Of a stretch of 64,000 nt of DNA, positions 44,668-53,688 are shown in pieces. Position numbers and translations under genes: made by a program. This DNA is from Gemmatimonadota bacterium (GTDB taxonomy: Bacteria > Gemmatimonadota > Gemmatimonadetes > Gemmatimonadales > Gemmatimonadaceae), in contig JARIEX010000001.1 of NCBI GenBank assembly GCA_031127095.1, positions 1 to 64,000 on the forward strand, written 5' to 3'. The notes under the pieces are model-generated. The model was not told where the DNA came from. It saw only the letters and a list, made by a program, of their open reading frames with translations, and did no database searches. Positions within the stretch are counted from its first letter, which is position 1; each line of letters begins with the position of its first letter.

Positions 44668-46029
44668 TCACACGATACCGGTACGGATCGCTTTCAGCAC
44701 GAGATCGGTGAAGCGGTCGATTTCCGGCAACGTCGTGTACACGTTGGGCGTCACGCGAATGCCGCTGAACTCCGGGTGCACGATCGGTGTCTGCACGATC
44801 CGATGCTGGGTCACCAGCCAGTTGCCGAGCTTCACCGGATCGAGGCCGTCCACGCTGAAGAAGCCGATCCCGCCGCCCCACGCCGAGTCGAGCGGCGTGT
44901 GGATCTTCACGCGCCCCTGCCCGTCGGCGAGCAGTCGCTTGGCCCAGCGGTCTCGCAGATACACGAGACGCGCGAACTTGCGGGGCGCCCCGATCGCGCG
45001 GTGAAACGCGAGCGAGACCGAGACCGCATTGTGATTGGCGGCCGGATGCGTGCCGATCTCCTCGTACTTCCGGATGTCCTTTTCCTGTCCCGGATTGCCC
45101 GCCATGAGCGGCCACATTGCGGGAATGCGATCCTTGCGCACGTACAGGAACCCGGTGCCGATCGGGGCCAGCAGCCACTTGTGCAGGCTCGTGCCGTAGT
45201 AGTCCACGCCCAGCTCGTCGCGCGTGAACGGGAACTGCGCGAACGCGTGCGCGCCGTCCACGAACGTGGCCACGTTCTTTGCCCGCGCCATCGCCACCAG
45301 CTCCTTCACCGGCAGGATCTGGCCGGTCAGGTTGGTGATGTGCGTGATCTCCATCACGCGCGTGCGCGGCGTGATCGCCGCCGCGAACGCGTCGATGATC
45401 AGCTGCGGATTGGTGCACGGCACGGGGAAGGCCACCTCCTTCACCACGATCCCTTCCCGCTGCGCGCGCTGCCGCCACGCGTTCAGCATGCGGCCGTAAT
45501 TCTGGTTGCTCACCACCACTTCGTCGCCGCGCTTCAGGTCGATGCCGAAGATCAGCGTCTCCATCGCTTCCGACGCATTGCGCGTGATGGCCATTTCCTC
45601 GGTGTCGCAGCCAAACTCCAGCGCGAGTTCGCGCCGCACGACTTCGATGCGTGGCTCGAGCGTCTGCCACATCTGGATCACCGGCAGCTCATTCGAGAAG
45701 CGCAGGTCGCGCTCGAGCTGCGCCATCACGTGCGACGGAGCGGGTGAACAGCCGCCGTTGTTCAGGTTGATCCACGTGCGATCAAGATCGAACGCACGCT
45801 GGATCGGTTCCCAGAAGTCCTCGTCGGCGGCGAACGCCTCGGCCTGCGCCGCCGTGCCGCGCCATGTCGGCGCATCGGGATCGAACAGCGCCACGCCGCG
45901 GCCCTTGGCCACATCCGAGGCATCGATGAGACGGCGGATTGCCTGCGGCGAGAAGCGCGGGGCGATCGCGGCGAGACTGGGCAGAGCGGTCGCTCCGGCC
46001 ACGGCGGATACGAAGAGTCGACGGTCCAT
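44668..46029 (-). CDS. Exported class V aminotransferase (isopenicillin-N epimerase-like)
   Basis: 453 residues. The N-terminus MDRRLFVSAVAGATALP looks like a Tat signal. The PLP lysine is in GTSLHKWLLAPIG with VDGAHAFAQ upstream, the class V pattern. FGCDTEEMAITRNASEAMETL and EITHITNLTGQ are characteristic of the isopenicillin-N epimerase/cysteine desulfurase-like group. Export with cofactor bound suggests a periplasmic amino-acid racemase or desulfurase. The substrate is not known. Confidence 0.82.
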   Translation of the reverse strand: MDRRLFVSAVAGATALPSLAAIAPRFSPQAIRRLIDASDVAKGRGVALFDPDAPTWRGTAAQAEAFAADEDFWEPIQRAFDLDRTWINLNNGGCSPAPSHVMAQLERDLRFSNELPVIQMWQTLEPRIEVVRRELALEFGCDTEEMAITRNASEAMETLIFGIDLKRGDEVVVSNQNYGRMLNAWRQRAQREGIVVKEVAFPVPCTNPQLIIDAFAAAITPRTRVMEITHITNLTGQILPVKELVAMARAKNVATFVDGAHAFAQFPFTRDELGVDYYGTSLHKWLLAPIGTGFLYVRKDRIPAMWPLMAGNPGQEKDIRKYEEIGTHPAANHNAVSVSLAFHRAIGAPRKFARLVYLRDRWAKRLLADGQGRVKIHTPLDSAWGGGIGFFSVDGLDPVKLGNWLVTQHRIVQTPIVHPEFSGIRVTPNVYTTLPEIDRFTDLVLKAIRTGIV

Positions 46030-46119
46030 TTCCCAACATGCGGCCGAAAGCCGCTTTGCGCGAGGGGGAGCCGGCGGGACGAGGAACGGCTGGACCGGTG
46101 CGTCCCGCCCCCACGCGGG

Positions 46120-48822
46120 TCAGAACGTGGAGCGCAGCCCGAAGCTCAGCGTTCGCCCCGCCGTCACGGTGGCATTGTCGGGTGCGCCGCGCTGCACGTT
46201 CAGCAGGTTCTCGCCGCCCACGATCGCCGACAGGTCACGGCGCAGCTGATACGACGCCGACGCCCGCCAGCGCGTGACGCCCCCATACGGAAGCCAATAG
46301 CGGCGCAACTGCGCGCCCCCCACGTCGTAGGCCCGCGAGTCGTCCGCCAGCGCCACGCCGATCGCCGTCCGGTCGTACCCGATCCAGTCGGCCGCGCGGG
46401 TGGCCGTCGTGCTCACGCTCCAGCGACGTGCCGACCAGGCCGCCGACAGACTCAGCGTCGAGGCCGGCACGTCGAGCATGCGGTCGCCGACCTGCAGCTC
46501 GCCCCGGTACCCGCGGGCGGTCTTCGCCACCCGGCTGTCCACGAGCGACAGGGCACCGGCCACCTGCAGCGCACGGCGGCGCATCGTGGCCTGCAGCTCC
46601 CAGCCACGGTTGGTGATCGCCCCCACGTTCTGCAGGGTGTACGACAGACTCCGCACCACCCGACCGTTGGTGCCGATCCCACTTTCCATCTGGGCCACCG
46701 GCTGGATCAACCCCGACGCCTCCTGATCGAAGCGCGTGGCGTGCAACGAGAGGCCGTGCTCGAACACGAGGTCGGCACCGGCTTCCACCCCCGACTGCTC
46801 CTCGGGCTGCAGGTCGGTCGTGAGCGCGCCGCCACCGCGCCCCATCCACGATGTCCCGCGCGCCAGTGCGCGCGCCGGACGGATACCGGTACCGAACGCG
46901 CTGCGCAGCTTCAGCACCGCACCACCGTAGTCGCGCACATACGCCGCCCCCACCATCGGCAGCAGCGCATGCTGCACCGTCGCCGCCGCCCCGCTCGTCC
47001 GTTCGGCGCGCCCGCCGGCCGAGAGGTACCACCGGTCGCGCCACGACAGCATCGCCTGCGCCGACACGCCCGCGTTGTTGATCCAGCCGCGCGTGACCCG
47101 CGAGATCGTGGGGGCCGATGTCAGGGCCGGCGCCAGCGCACCCACGCCGCCGCGAGCGAGGGGCACCGCAACACTCTGTAACGACACATCACGCGTGAGC
47201 GCCTGTTCTGCGGCAAAGGTCACCGCCAACAGCGTCCCCTCGGCCACGTCGAAACGCCCCACCGAGCGGACGCGCAGCGTCCCCCGGTCAGCGGCCCCCT
47301 CTCCCTCACCCAACAGGCTCGTATTCGCCACCGGCGCCGGCAGTGACGCCGACGACAGTCCCTGCAACCGATAGCCATCGACCCCGGCGATGAGGGTGTG
47401 CGTCCAGTGCAGATCGGGCATCACGGCCACCGTGCCGCCCACTGTGTACTGCGCCAGACGCTGGCCGGTGGCGCTGTCGCCGGCGAACAGGCGGAGCGCC
47501 GCCGAGTCGAGCGGGGGGCGCCGGTTCAGCGTGTCGGGCACCGTCAGCCCGAGGCGTGACATGCCCACCCCGCTCGCGGACAGCCCCGGTTGCGCGCGCC
47601 ACACCGACGCGGCACCAGCGCCGGCGGCAAACCCCGGCGCGCCCGCGCCGTCGAACATCAGCCCGGCACTCGCGTTCGCGTGCTGCAGCGAGTAGCGCGC
47701 CGTCCCGGTCAGCACCGTATTGGCGCGGATCACGCGCCCGTCGACGTCGGCCAGCAGCCGGCGCTCCGACGCGCCCGGCACATACGCCCCGACGGTCCCC
47801 ACGTTCAGGCCGAATCCGAGACTGCGCGCACTGCTGCCACGGCGGAACGACATGGCGTGATCCTGCACGAACGCATCGCGCGGGGCGTACGCCGTGGCCG
47901 ACAGGCCCGCCGAGGTCGACAGCTGCACGGTCGGCCCGCCCGTCGGACTGCCGTCGTGTCGCGTCAGGATGTTCACCACCCCGCTGATCGCGTCGGCCCC
48001 GTACAAGGCGGCCCCCTGCGGACCGCGGATCACTTCCACGCGATCGATGCGCGCCGGATCGAGTTGCGTCACCAGTAACGGATTGGCCACCTCGATCCCG
48101 TCGAGATACACCTTTGGGGCTGACACACCGAACGAGCTCGCGCCGCGGATGCTGCCGTATCGCGCCGACAACGTCCCCGCACTCGCCGTCCACGTCCACA
48201 CCCCGGGCACGGCCAGATCCAGCGCCTCGGCCAGCGTCCCCACCCCCTGTCGCGCCAGCTCGGCCCCGTCAATCACGTCCAGCGCAAACGGCGACCCGCG
48301 CTGCGGCGCCCCATCCGGCGAGCCGGTCACCACGACCCGGTCGAGCACACTGGCATGCCGCGCCATCACCGGCACTCCGGACCCGCCGGCGCTCGGTGCG
48401 GTCCCCCCCTCGGTGCGCGAGGGCGCCAGCACGACCTGCGACGTGCCCAGCACGATCGAACGGAGCGACGTACCGGTCAGCAGCGATTCGAGCACCGCGC
48501 CGACCGGTACGCGGTCGAGCGCAAGGCACACGCGCCGATCGGGGGGGAGCAGCTCAGCGCTATACGACAGCTCGATCCGAGCCAGCGCCGCGAGGCGGTC
48601 GAGCGCCTCGCGCAATGGCAGGTCGGGGAGCTGCACCTTGATGATGCGGTCCAGCGGCGGCGCCCACAGCGACGACCGCTCCGACAACGCGATCCGCACG
48701 GCGCACACGGGGTCCGGCGCGGTCGCCGGCGCCGCATGCGCCTGCACGACAGTGGCGGGCGCGATCAAAAGTGCGATCGCGCCCGCCGTCATGCCCCGCC
48801 GGCCTACCTGCCACCACGTCAT
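46120..48822 (-). CDS. STN-domain TonB-dependent receptor (FecA-like)
   Basis: 900 residues. A signal peptide precedes a secretin/TonB N-terminal signalling domain (LDRIIKVQLPDLPLREALDRLAA, then DRVPVGAVLESLL), followed by the plug and barrel. The C-terminus is aromatic (STF), fit for BAM assembly. The STN domain is found in receptors that signal through FecR and an ECF sigma factor. FecR lies immediately downstream of its start, with a divergent ECF gene beyond. Ligand unknown; siderophore or carbohydrate uptake is plausible. Confidence 0.9.
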   Translation of the reverse strand: MTWWQVGRRGMTAGAIALLIAPATVVQAHAAPATAPDPVCAVRIALSERSSLWAPPLDRIIKVQLPDLPLREALDRLAALARIELSYSAELLPPDRRVCLALDRVPVGAVLESLLTGTSLRSIVLGTSQVVLAPSRTEGGTAPSAGGSGVPVMARHASVLDRVVVTGSPDGAPQRGSPFALDVIDGAELARQGVGTLAEALDLAVPGVWTWTASAGTLSARYGSIRGASSFGVSAPKVYLDGIEVANPLLVTQLDPARIDRVEVIRGPQGAALYGADAISGVVNILTRHDGSPTGGPTVQLSTSAGLSATAYAPRDAFVQDHAMSFRRGSSARSLGFGLNVGTVGAYVPGASERRLLADVDGRVIRANTVLTGTARYSLQHANASAGLMFDGAGAPGFAAGAGAASVWRAQPGLSASGVGMSRLGLTVPDTLNRRPPLDSAALRLFAGDSATGQRLAQYTVGGTVAVMPDLHWTHTLIAGVDGYRLQGLSSASLPAPVANTSLLGEGEGAADRGTLRVRSVGRFDVAEGTLLAVTFAAEQALTRDVSLQSVAVPLARGGVGALAPALTSAPTISRVTRGWINNAGVSAQAMLSWRDRWYLSAGGRAERTSGAAATVQHALLPMVGAAYVRDYGGAVLKLRSAFGTGIRPARALARGTSWMGRGGGALTTDLQPEEQSGVEAGADLVFEHGLSLHATRFDQEASGLIQPVAQMESGIGTNGRVVRSLSYTLQNVGAITNRGWELQATMRRRALQVAGALSLVDSRVAKTARGYRGELQVGDRMLDVPASTLSLSAAWSARRWSVSTTATRAADWIGYDRTAIGVALADDSRAYDVGGAQLRRYWLPYGGVTRWRASASYQLRRDLSAIVGGENLLNVQRGAPDNATVTAGRTLSFGLRSTF

Positions 48823-48840
48823 TGTGTCGAGCGCCTCGAA

Positions 48841-49935
48841 TCAGGGAATCCGCGTCGATCCGGGTCCCTGCGGCTGAAGAAAAAGCGTATCGCCGCGCTG
48901 CGTCACGTCTGCCCCGAGTGCCAGCGCGATCAGCCGCACCACCTGCGCCGACGAATCGCCGCGGAAGGCGGCGGTGAGCGTCCGCCCGGCCAGGATGGAA
49001 TCTGTCACCTGCAACTCGAGACCGTACCAGCGGCGGAGATCGGCCTGCACCTCGGCCAACGGCGCATCCCGATACGCCAGCTCGCCACGGGTCCACGCGA
49101 TGTCCGCATCGGTCACCGTGCCGCGGGCCACCGTGACCGCGCCCGCCTGCAGGACCCCACGGTCGCCGGCACCCAACTCCACCGCAGGCGCACTCCCGGC
49201 AGCCGAATCACGCAGCGCCACGATCCCGTGCGTGACAGCGACCGAGACCCGTCCGCTCCGATCGGTCTTTACCGAGAACGCCGTTCCGATGTCCCGGATC
49301 TCCGCGCCACGGGCGTGGATCAGAAACGGATGCACACCGTCGTGCTCGACCTCGAAGAAGGCAGCCCCCTCCAGCGTGACCACACGATTGGCCGCGTTGA
49401 ACCCCGCGGCCACCGTCAGACGGCTCCCCGGCGCGAGGATCACGCGACTGCCGTCCGGGAGCCGCACCGAATCGCGCTGGCCGACCGCCGTGGCATACTC
49501 CCGCGATGCCACCGACGACGGCTGGCCACGCCACTGCGCGATCCCGACGATCGCGACCAGCCCCGCCGCGAGGGCGACGAGTGGCGTGCGCCATGAACGC
49601 GTCACCGGCGCAACAGTATTGCGACTTTGATCGGAATCCGAGCGACGGCCGCCACGTGAAACGGTCAACGCCGGTGCCGCCCCAACCTCCGTCATCCGAC
49701 GGTGCACGGCGGCCAAGGCCCCTTCGGTATCCACGGCCAGTTCGGACCGCACCTCGGCGCGATCGACGCGCGCCTTAACAAGTGCGGCCAACGCAGCGTC
49801 TTCTGGATGCGTGGCCAGCCACCGCTCCACGGCGCCCGACTCCACTGGGTCGCTTTCCCCCGCGAGATAGCGGGCAAAGGCGTCCCAGTCGGACCCGGAC
49901 ACAACATCAGCAGAAGGACGGATTTCGTCGGACAT
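48841..49935 (-). CDS. FecR-like anti-sigma factor
   Basis: 364 residues with one transmembrane segment near residue 115 (LVALAAGLVAIVGIA) and a C-terminal FecR domain (VRLPDGSRVILAPGSRLTV, ITLEGAAFFEV). It lies 18 nt upstream of the STN-TonB receptor and is divergent from the ECF sigma gene, the signalling triad expected for FecI-FecR-FecA systems. Confidence 0.92.
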   Translation of the reverse strand: MSDEIRPSADVVSGSDWDAFARYLAGESDPVESGAVERWLATHPEDAALAALVKARVDRAEVRSELAVDTEGALAAVHRRMTEVGAAPALTVSRGGRRSDSDQSRNTVAPVTRSWRTPLVALAAGLVAIVGIAQWRGQPSSVASREYATAVGQRDSVRLPDGSRVILAPGSRLTVAAGFNAANRVVTLEGAAFFEVEHDGVHPFLIHARGAEIRDIGTAFSVKTDRSGRVSVAVTHGIVALRDSAAGSAPAVELGAGDRGVLQAGAVTVARGTVTDADIAWTRGELAYRDAPLAEVQADLRRWYGLELQVTDSILAGRTLTAAFRGDSSAQVVRLIALALGADVTQRGDTLFLQPQGPGSTRIP

Positions 49936-50107
49936 GCCCCGGGAACACGAGAAGGTGGCGGTACCCTACGTCCCCGCGACGACGACAGGATCCGGCACAC
50001 GCACGGCGCCGGTTGATGTAGTATACGCGGCTCACCGCGCCGACAGAACTCCGCCGAGTCGGGTCGACCACCTGCTCACGCACGCATTTCCCGCCTCTAC
50101 TACCCTC

Positions 50108-50656
50108 GTGTCCGACGCTGACCTTCTGGACCGCCTCCGCCGCGGCGATCACACAGCGTTCGACGCGATCTTCCGCCAGTGGTACGAGCCCGTGGTGCGC
50201 TCGGCCAATCGGGTGCTGCACGATCCCGGCGTCGCCGAGGAGCTCGCCCAGGACATCTTTCTGGAGCTGTGGCGCCGACGCGAGGTGCTCGCGCCCGACA
50301 GCAGCGTGGCCGGATACCTCCTGCAGGCCGTCCGCAACCGGGCCCTGAATCACCTGCGGCACCTGCAGGTACAGAAGAAGTCGGCGGTGTACGTCGAGGC
50401 GCTCAGCGAGCCCGCCGAGCCGGCGGACGCCGAGGTGCACGCCGCCGAGTTGCAGGCCGCCATCCACGAGGCAATCGAAGCCCTCCCGCCGCGCACGCGG
50501 GAGGTGTTTCTCATGAGCCGCGAGCGGAACCTCCGCTACGGCGAGATCGCAGAGCTGTTGGGCGTTTCGGTCAAGGCGGTCGAGGCCAATATGAGCCGGG
50601 CGCTGCGGCAGCTGCGGGAGCGGCTCGCCCCCTTTCTGCCGCGAGCCGACGACTAG
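50108..50656 (+). CDS. ECF sigma factor, FecI-type
   Basis: 182 residues from a GTG at 50108. Region 2 contains AFDAIFRQWYEPVVRSANRVL and the -10 recognition stretch DIFLELWRRREVL. Region 4 contains PPRTREVFLMSRERNLRYGEIAELLGVS with a helix-turn-helix. The upstream part of the open frame to 49934 is a poor start and would overlap the promoter region. It is divergent from fecR, with 172 nt between the starts, and presumably controls the receptor operon. Confidence 0.92.
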   Translation: MSDADLLDRLRRGDHTAFDAIFRQWYEPVVRSANRVLHDPGVAEELAQDIFLELWRRREVLAPDSSVAGYLLQAVRNRALNHLRHLQVQKKSAVYVEALSEPAEPADAEVHAAELQAAIHEAIEALPPRTREVFLMSRERNLRYGEIAELLGVSVKAVEANMSRALRQLRERLAPFLPRADD

Positions 50657-50761
50657 CGCGTAGGGTCCCGACCGCGTTGTGTGTTACTGCATCGAACGCC
50701 CGGACAATGGCTGCGCGACGGTCGCGAGCTGACACGGGCCTCCCTTCGAGAGGATTTCACC

Positions 50762-51670
50762 ATGCGCTCCCATTTCCGTGCGCTGGCCATGACGGCCTCG
50801 CTCCTCAGCGTGACCGCCTGCAGCCTCGACAGCTCGGCGCCGAGCTTCTTCGACTCGGACCTCGCCTTCGCCTCGGCGCCGGCTGGCCTCGATCTCGTGT
50901 CGAGCAGCTACGCGCCGTCGGCGAGCAACGGCATGCCGTGGGGCGGCCCTGAGCGCGGCCGCGGTGGCGGACCCGGGATGGGCGGTTTCATGGGCGGCGG
51001 GCTCGGTGACTCGTTCATCGGCAACGCCCCGCCGGGCCGCGGACCGCACGGTGGCCCGTTCGGCATCCGGATCGACGACAGCTGCGTCTTCTCGGCGGCC
51101 ACGGGCGACCTGACCTGCGGCCCCACCACGAAGCAGGGGCTCGCCGTCACGACGATCTACACCATCAAGACCACCGCCGGCGCGGCCCAGTCGGCCATCG
51201 ACACCGCCACCACGAACTCGGTCCGGACGCGTACGACCGTAACGGGGACCGCCACGCGCAGCCGTGACGGCAGTGTCACCGCCACCGTGAGCAACGCAGG
51301 CGACCGCACCGTGACGGGGCTCGCCACCGGCAGCACGCAGCGCACCGTGAACGGCAACTCGCAGGGTTCTGAAACCGCGCGGGGCACCAATCGCGAAGGG
51401 AAGACCTTCTCGTCGGTGCGCACCTCATCCGACGTCACGAGCGGCCTCGTGATCCCGGTCTCGGCCACGTCGCAGACCTATCCCAAGGCCGGCACGGTCA
51501 CGCGCACCATGAAAGTGGTGATGACGATCGACGGCACGAGCTCCACCAAGGAGCGGCGCGAAGTGATCACGTACGACGGCACGGCGACGGCCAAGCTCGC
51601 CATCACCGAGAACGGCACCACGAAGAACTGCACGGTGGCGCTGCCGCGCGGCCGCCCCAGCTGCTCCTGA
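50762..51670 (+). CDS. Glycine-rich exported lipoprotein, unknown
   Basis: 302 residues, lipobox near LLSVTAC. A Gly/Pro-rich segment (residues 57-100, RGGGPGMGGFMGGG) is followed by Thr-rich beta repeats. The ATG at 50762 is preceded by a GAGAGGA ribosome-binding site. A terminator follows. No function is evident; it may be an outer-surface protein. Confidence 0.6.
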   Translation: MRSHFRALAMTASLLSVTACSLDSSAPSFFDSDLAFASAPAGLDLVSSSYAPSASNGMPWGGPERGRGGGPGMGGFMGGGLGDSFIGNAPPGRGPHGGPFGIRIDDSCVFSAATGDLTCGPTTKQGLAVTTIYTIKTTAGAAQSAIDTATTNSVRTRTTVTGTATRSRDGSVTATVSNAGDRTVTGLATGSTQRTVNGNSQGSETARGTNREGKTFSSVRTSSDVTSGLVIPVSATSQTYPKAGTVTRTMKVVMTIDGTSSTKERREVITYDGTATAKLAITENGTTKNCTVALPRGRPSCS

Positions 51671-51684
51671 GTGGTTCCCGCATG

Positions 51685-51720
51685 ACGGCAGGACGGCAGG
51701 ACGGCAGGACGGCAGGACGG
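51685..51720. repeat. 8-bp tandem repeat
   Basis: 4.5 copies of ACGGCAGG between the lipoprotein gene and its terminator. Intergenic and without coding potential. Confidence 0.9.
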
Positions 51721-51785
51721 GTGAATGGCGCCGGGTCGCGCGACTGACACCCTGAACACACCACCGCGGGAAGGCGGTGGCGGGA

Positions 51786-51832
51786 CCAAGCCCCGGCATT
51801 GGATCACACGATCCGGTGCCGGGGCTTTGGTT
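51786..51832 (+). terminator. Rho-independent terminator
   Basis: Strong stem around AGCCCCGGCA...TGCCGGGGCT with a 6-nt loop CACACG region, followed by a short T-rich run. It follows the lipoprotein gene and the 8-bp repeat. Confidence 0.8.
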
Positions 51833-51876
51833 ATCCCCGCAGCAAGCGACATGCCGATGCGCATACGCTTGCTCAG

Positions 51877-51914
51877 TAGCACTACGGTGCTATTTTAATA
51901 GCACACCCGTGCTA
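51877..51914. promoter_or_regulatory. Double palindromic operator of the toxin-antitoxin pair
   Basis: Two identical perfect palindromes TAGCAC-N4-GTGCTA (51877-51892 and 51899-51914) with a 22-bp centre-to-centre distance, about two helical turns, just before the Shine-Dalgarno of the AbrB-like gene. An A/T-rich TATTTTAATA lies between them, possibly the -10 region. This fits a TA autorepression operator. Confidence 0.8.
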
Positions 51915-51924
51915 CGGAGGATTG

Positions 51925-52152
51925 ATGGTTCGCGAAGTCACCTTGCGCCAAGTCGGTGGATCGATCGGCGCAACAATCCCGAAGGATATGGCCGAGCGAC
52001 TGCATCTCGCAGTCGGCGACCGCGTACTGGCGGTGGAGACGGACCGCGGCATCCTCCTGACGCCCTACGATCCGGATGTCGAGGCAGGCTTAGCAGTGGC
52101 AGCGCACGCGGCAAAGAAGTTCCGGAACGCGCTGCGCGAGCTGGCGAAGTAG
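51925..52152 (+). CDS. AbrB/MazE-type antitoxin
   Basis: 75 residues. The N-terminal swapped-hairpin DNA-binding domain is recognisable (VTLRQVGGSIGATIPKDMAE, then LAVGDRVLAVETDRG). The ATG at 51925 follows a GGAGG Shine-Dalgarno 4 nt before. It precedes the Doc toxin by 3 nt and lies next to a double palindromic operator. Confidence 0.88.
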   Translation: MVREVTLRQVGGSIGATIPKDMAERLHLAVGDRVLAVETDRGILLTPYDPDVEAGLAVAAHAAKKFRNALRELAK

Positions 52153-52155
52153 CCG

Positions 52156-52551
52156 GTGGCGACGCGGCGCTGGGTACCGCGGATCGTCTTGGAGGCCGCG
52201 CATCTCGACCAATTGCGCGAACACGGCGGACTGCCGGGCGTTCGGGATGAGAACGCGCTGGAGGCCGCCTTGGCGCGCCCGAGGCAGAAGCACCACTACG
52301 AGGAAGGCTCGGACCTCGCGACACTCGCCGCCGCGTATGCGTTCGGACTCGCGAGGGCGCATCCATTCAATGACGGCAACAAACGGGCCGCCTTCCTGGC
52401 CGCAATGATCTTTCTCGGTCTCAACGGCAAGGATCTCGACGCATCGGAGACGGAGGTGGTGCAGGTCATGACGGCGCTCGCAGCCGGATCGCTGACGGAG
52501 GCGTCGCTGGCCACGTGGATGCGGGAGCGCCTCGTTGGCCTCACGCTCTAG
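52156..52551 (+). CDS. doc: Fic/Doc-family toxin
   Basis: 131 residues from a GTG. The Fic motif HPFNDGNKR (residues 69-77) matches Doc, which phosphorylates EF-Tu. The first histidine is the catalytic residue. The upstream AbrB-like gene is the probable antitoxin, replacing the usual Phd. The gene ends about 75 nt before MsrB, which is convergent. Confidence 0.92.
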   Translation: MATRRWVPRIVLEAAHLDQLREHGGLPGVRDENALEAALARPRQKHHYEEGSDLATLAAAYAFGLARAHPFNDGNKRAAFLAAMIFLGLNGKDLDASETEVVQVMTALAAGSLTEASLATWMRERLVGLTL

Positions 52552-52625
52552 CCGAATCGGTCAGTGGAACGCCGGCTTCCGTGGCGTGCGGACCGTCCAA
52601 CCCCGCACACGGTCGGGCACCACCG

Positions 52626-53027
52626 TCAGTCGTCCACCCCGGCGAAGTCGAGCGAGGCCGAATTCACGCAGTAGCGCAGCCCCGCCGGCATCGGGCCGTC
52701 GTCGAACAGGTGCCCGAGGTGCGCATCGCACGTCGCGCAGTGCACCTCCACCCGCACCAGGAACCAGCGCCGGTCGGTGGTCGTCTCGACGGCGAGGTCG
52801 TGCAGGGGAGCCGTGAAGCTGGGCCAGCCGGTCCCCGACTCGAACTTGGCGGCAGAGGCGAACAGCGGCTGCCCGCACCCGGCGCACAGATAAGTGCCAT
52901 CGTCACGATGGTCCCAGTAGCAGCCACCGAACGCGCGTTCGGTGCCGTGCGACCGCATCACCCGGAACTGCTCGGCCGAGAGAATGGTGCGCCATTCACG
53001 ATCGCTCTTGCGAATCTTGTCGGCCAT
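52626..53027 (-). CDS. msrB: Methionine-R-sulfoxide reductase
   Basis: 133 residues. Zinc-binding cysteines C48/C51 and C97/C100, the substrate motif GTGWPSF and the catalytic Cys C120 in RYCVNSASL are all present. There is no MsrA domain fused. It is divergent from the acyltransferase at 53044. Confidence 0.96.
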   Translation of the reverse strand: MADKIRKSDREWRTILSAEQFRVMRSHGTERAFGGCYWDHRDDGTYLCAGCGQPLFASAAKFESGTGWPSFTAPLHDLAVETTTDRRWFLVRVEVHCATCDAHLGHLFDDGPMPAGLRYCVNSASLDFAGVDD

Positions 53028-53043
53028 CAGTCAAATGAACGGC

Positions 53044-53688
53044 ATGACGACTCCCCCCGCCAGCACCACGATGCCTCAGGACGCCATCCCGACCGCACCC
53101 GGCGACTGGCGGCTCGGCCCCGAGGCCCCGCAGACCCATCGTCGCTGGCTGCGTCGTCTTGGGCTGGCCATCATGACGCGCGCCGGCTGGCGCTTCGAGG
53201 GACAGATGCCCAACGTGCCGCGGTTCGTGGCCATCGTCGCGCCGCACACCTCGAACTGGGACTTCCCGATCGGCCTCGCCGGCAAATGGGCCCTCGGGTT
53301 CGACGCGCACTTCTGGGCCAAGGACTCGCTGTTCCTGCCGCCGTTCGGCTGGTTCATGCGCGCCAACGGCGGCATTCCGGTCAACCGCAAGCAGCGCGAC
53401 CACGCCGTGGACCGCACCGTCGCCGCGTTTCGCGCCCACGAGCGCTTTGCGCTTGCCTTGGCACCCGAGGGCACGCGAAAAAAGGTGACGGCATGGCGCA
53501 GCGGCTTCTGGCATGTGGCCAAGGGCGCCAACGTGCCCATCTGCTGCGTCGCTCTCGACTGGCGACGCAAGGTCATCCGGCTCGGCCCCACCACGATGCC
53601 CGTTGAGGAAAACCCCACCGACGGGATCGAGCGCCTCCGCAGCTACTTTGCCGACGTGACCGGATATCATCCCTCCCAACAGGCGTGA
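53044..53688 (+). CDS. Lysophospholipid (1-acylglycerol-3-phosphate) acyltransferase-like
   Basis: 214 residues. PlsC-type motifs HTSNWD (HX4D) and EGTRKK are intact. The family transfers acyl chains to lysophosphatidate. The ATG at 53044 is used; 53035 is an alternative. It overlaps the DUF5916 gene by 4 nt (GTGA). Confidence 0.88.
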   Translation: MTTPPASTTMPQDAIPTAPGDWRLGPEAPQTHRRWLRRLGLAIMTRAGWRFEGQMPNVPRFVAIVAPHTSNWDFPIGLAGKWALGFDAHFWAKDSLFLPPFGWFMRANGGIPVNRKQRDHAVDRTVAAFRAHERFALALAPEGTRKKVTAWRSGFWHVAKGANVPICCVALDWRRKVIRLGPTTMPVEENPTDGIERLRSYFADVTGYHPSQQA

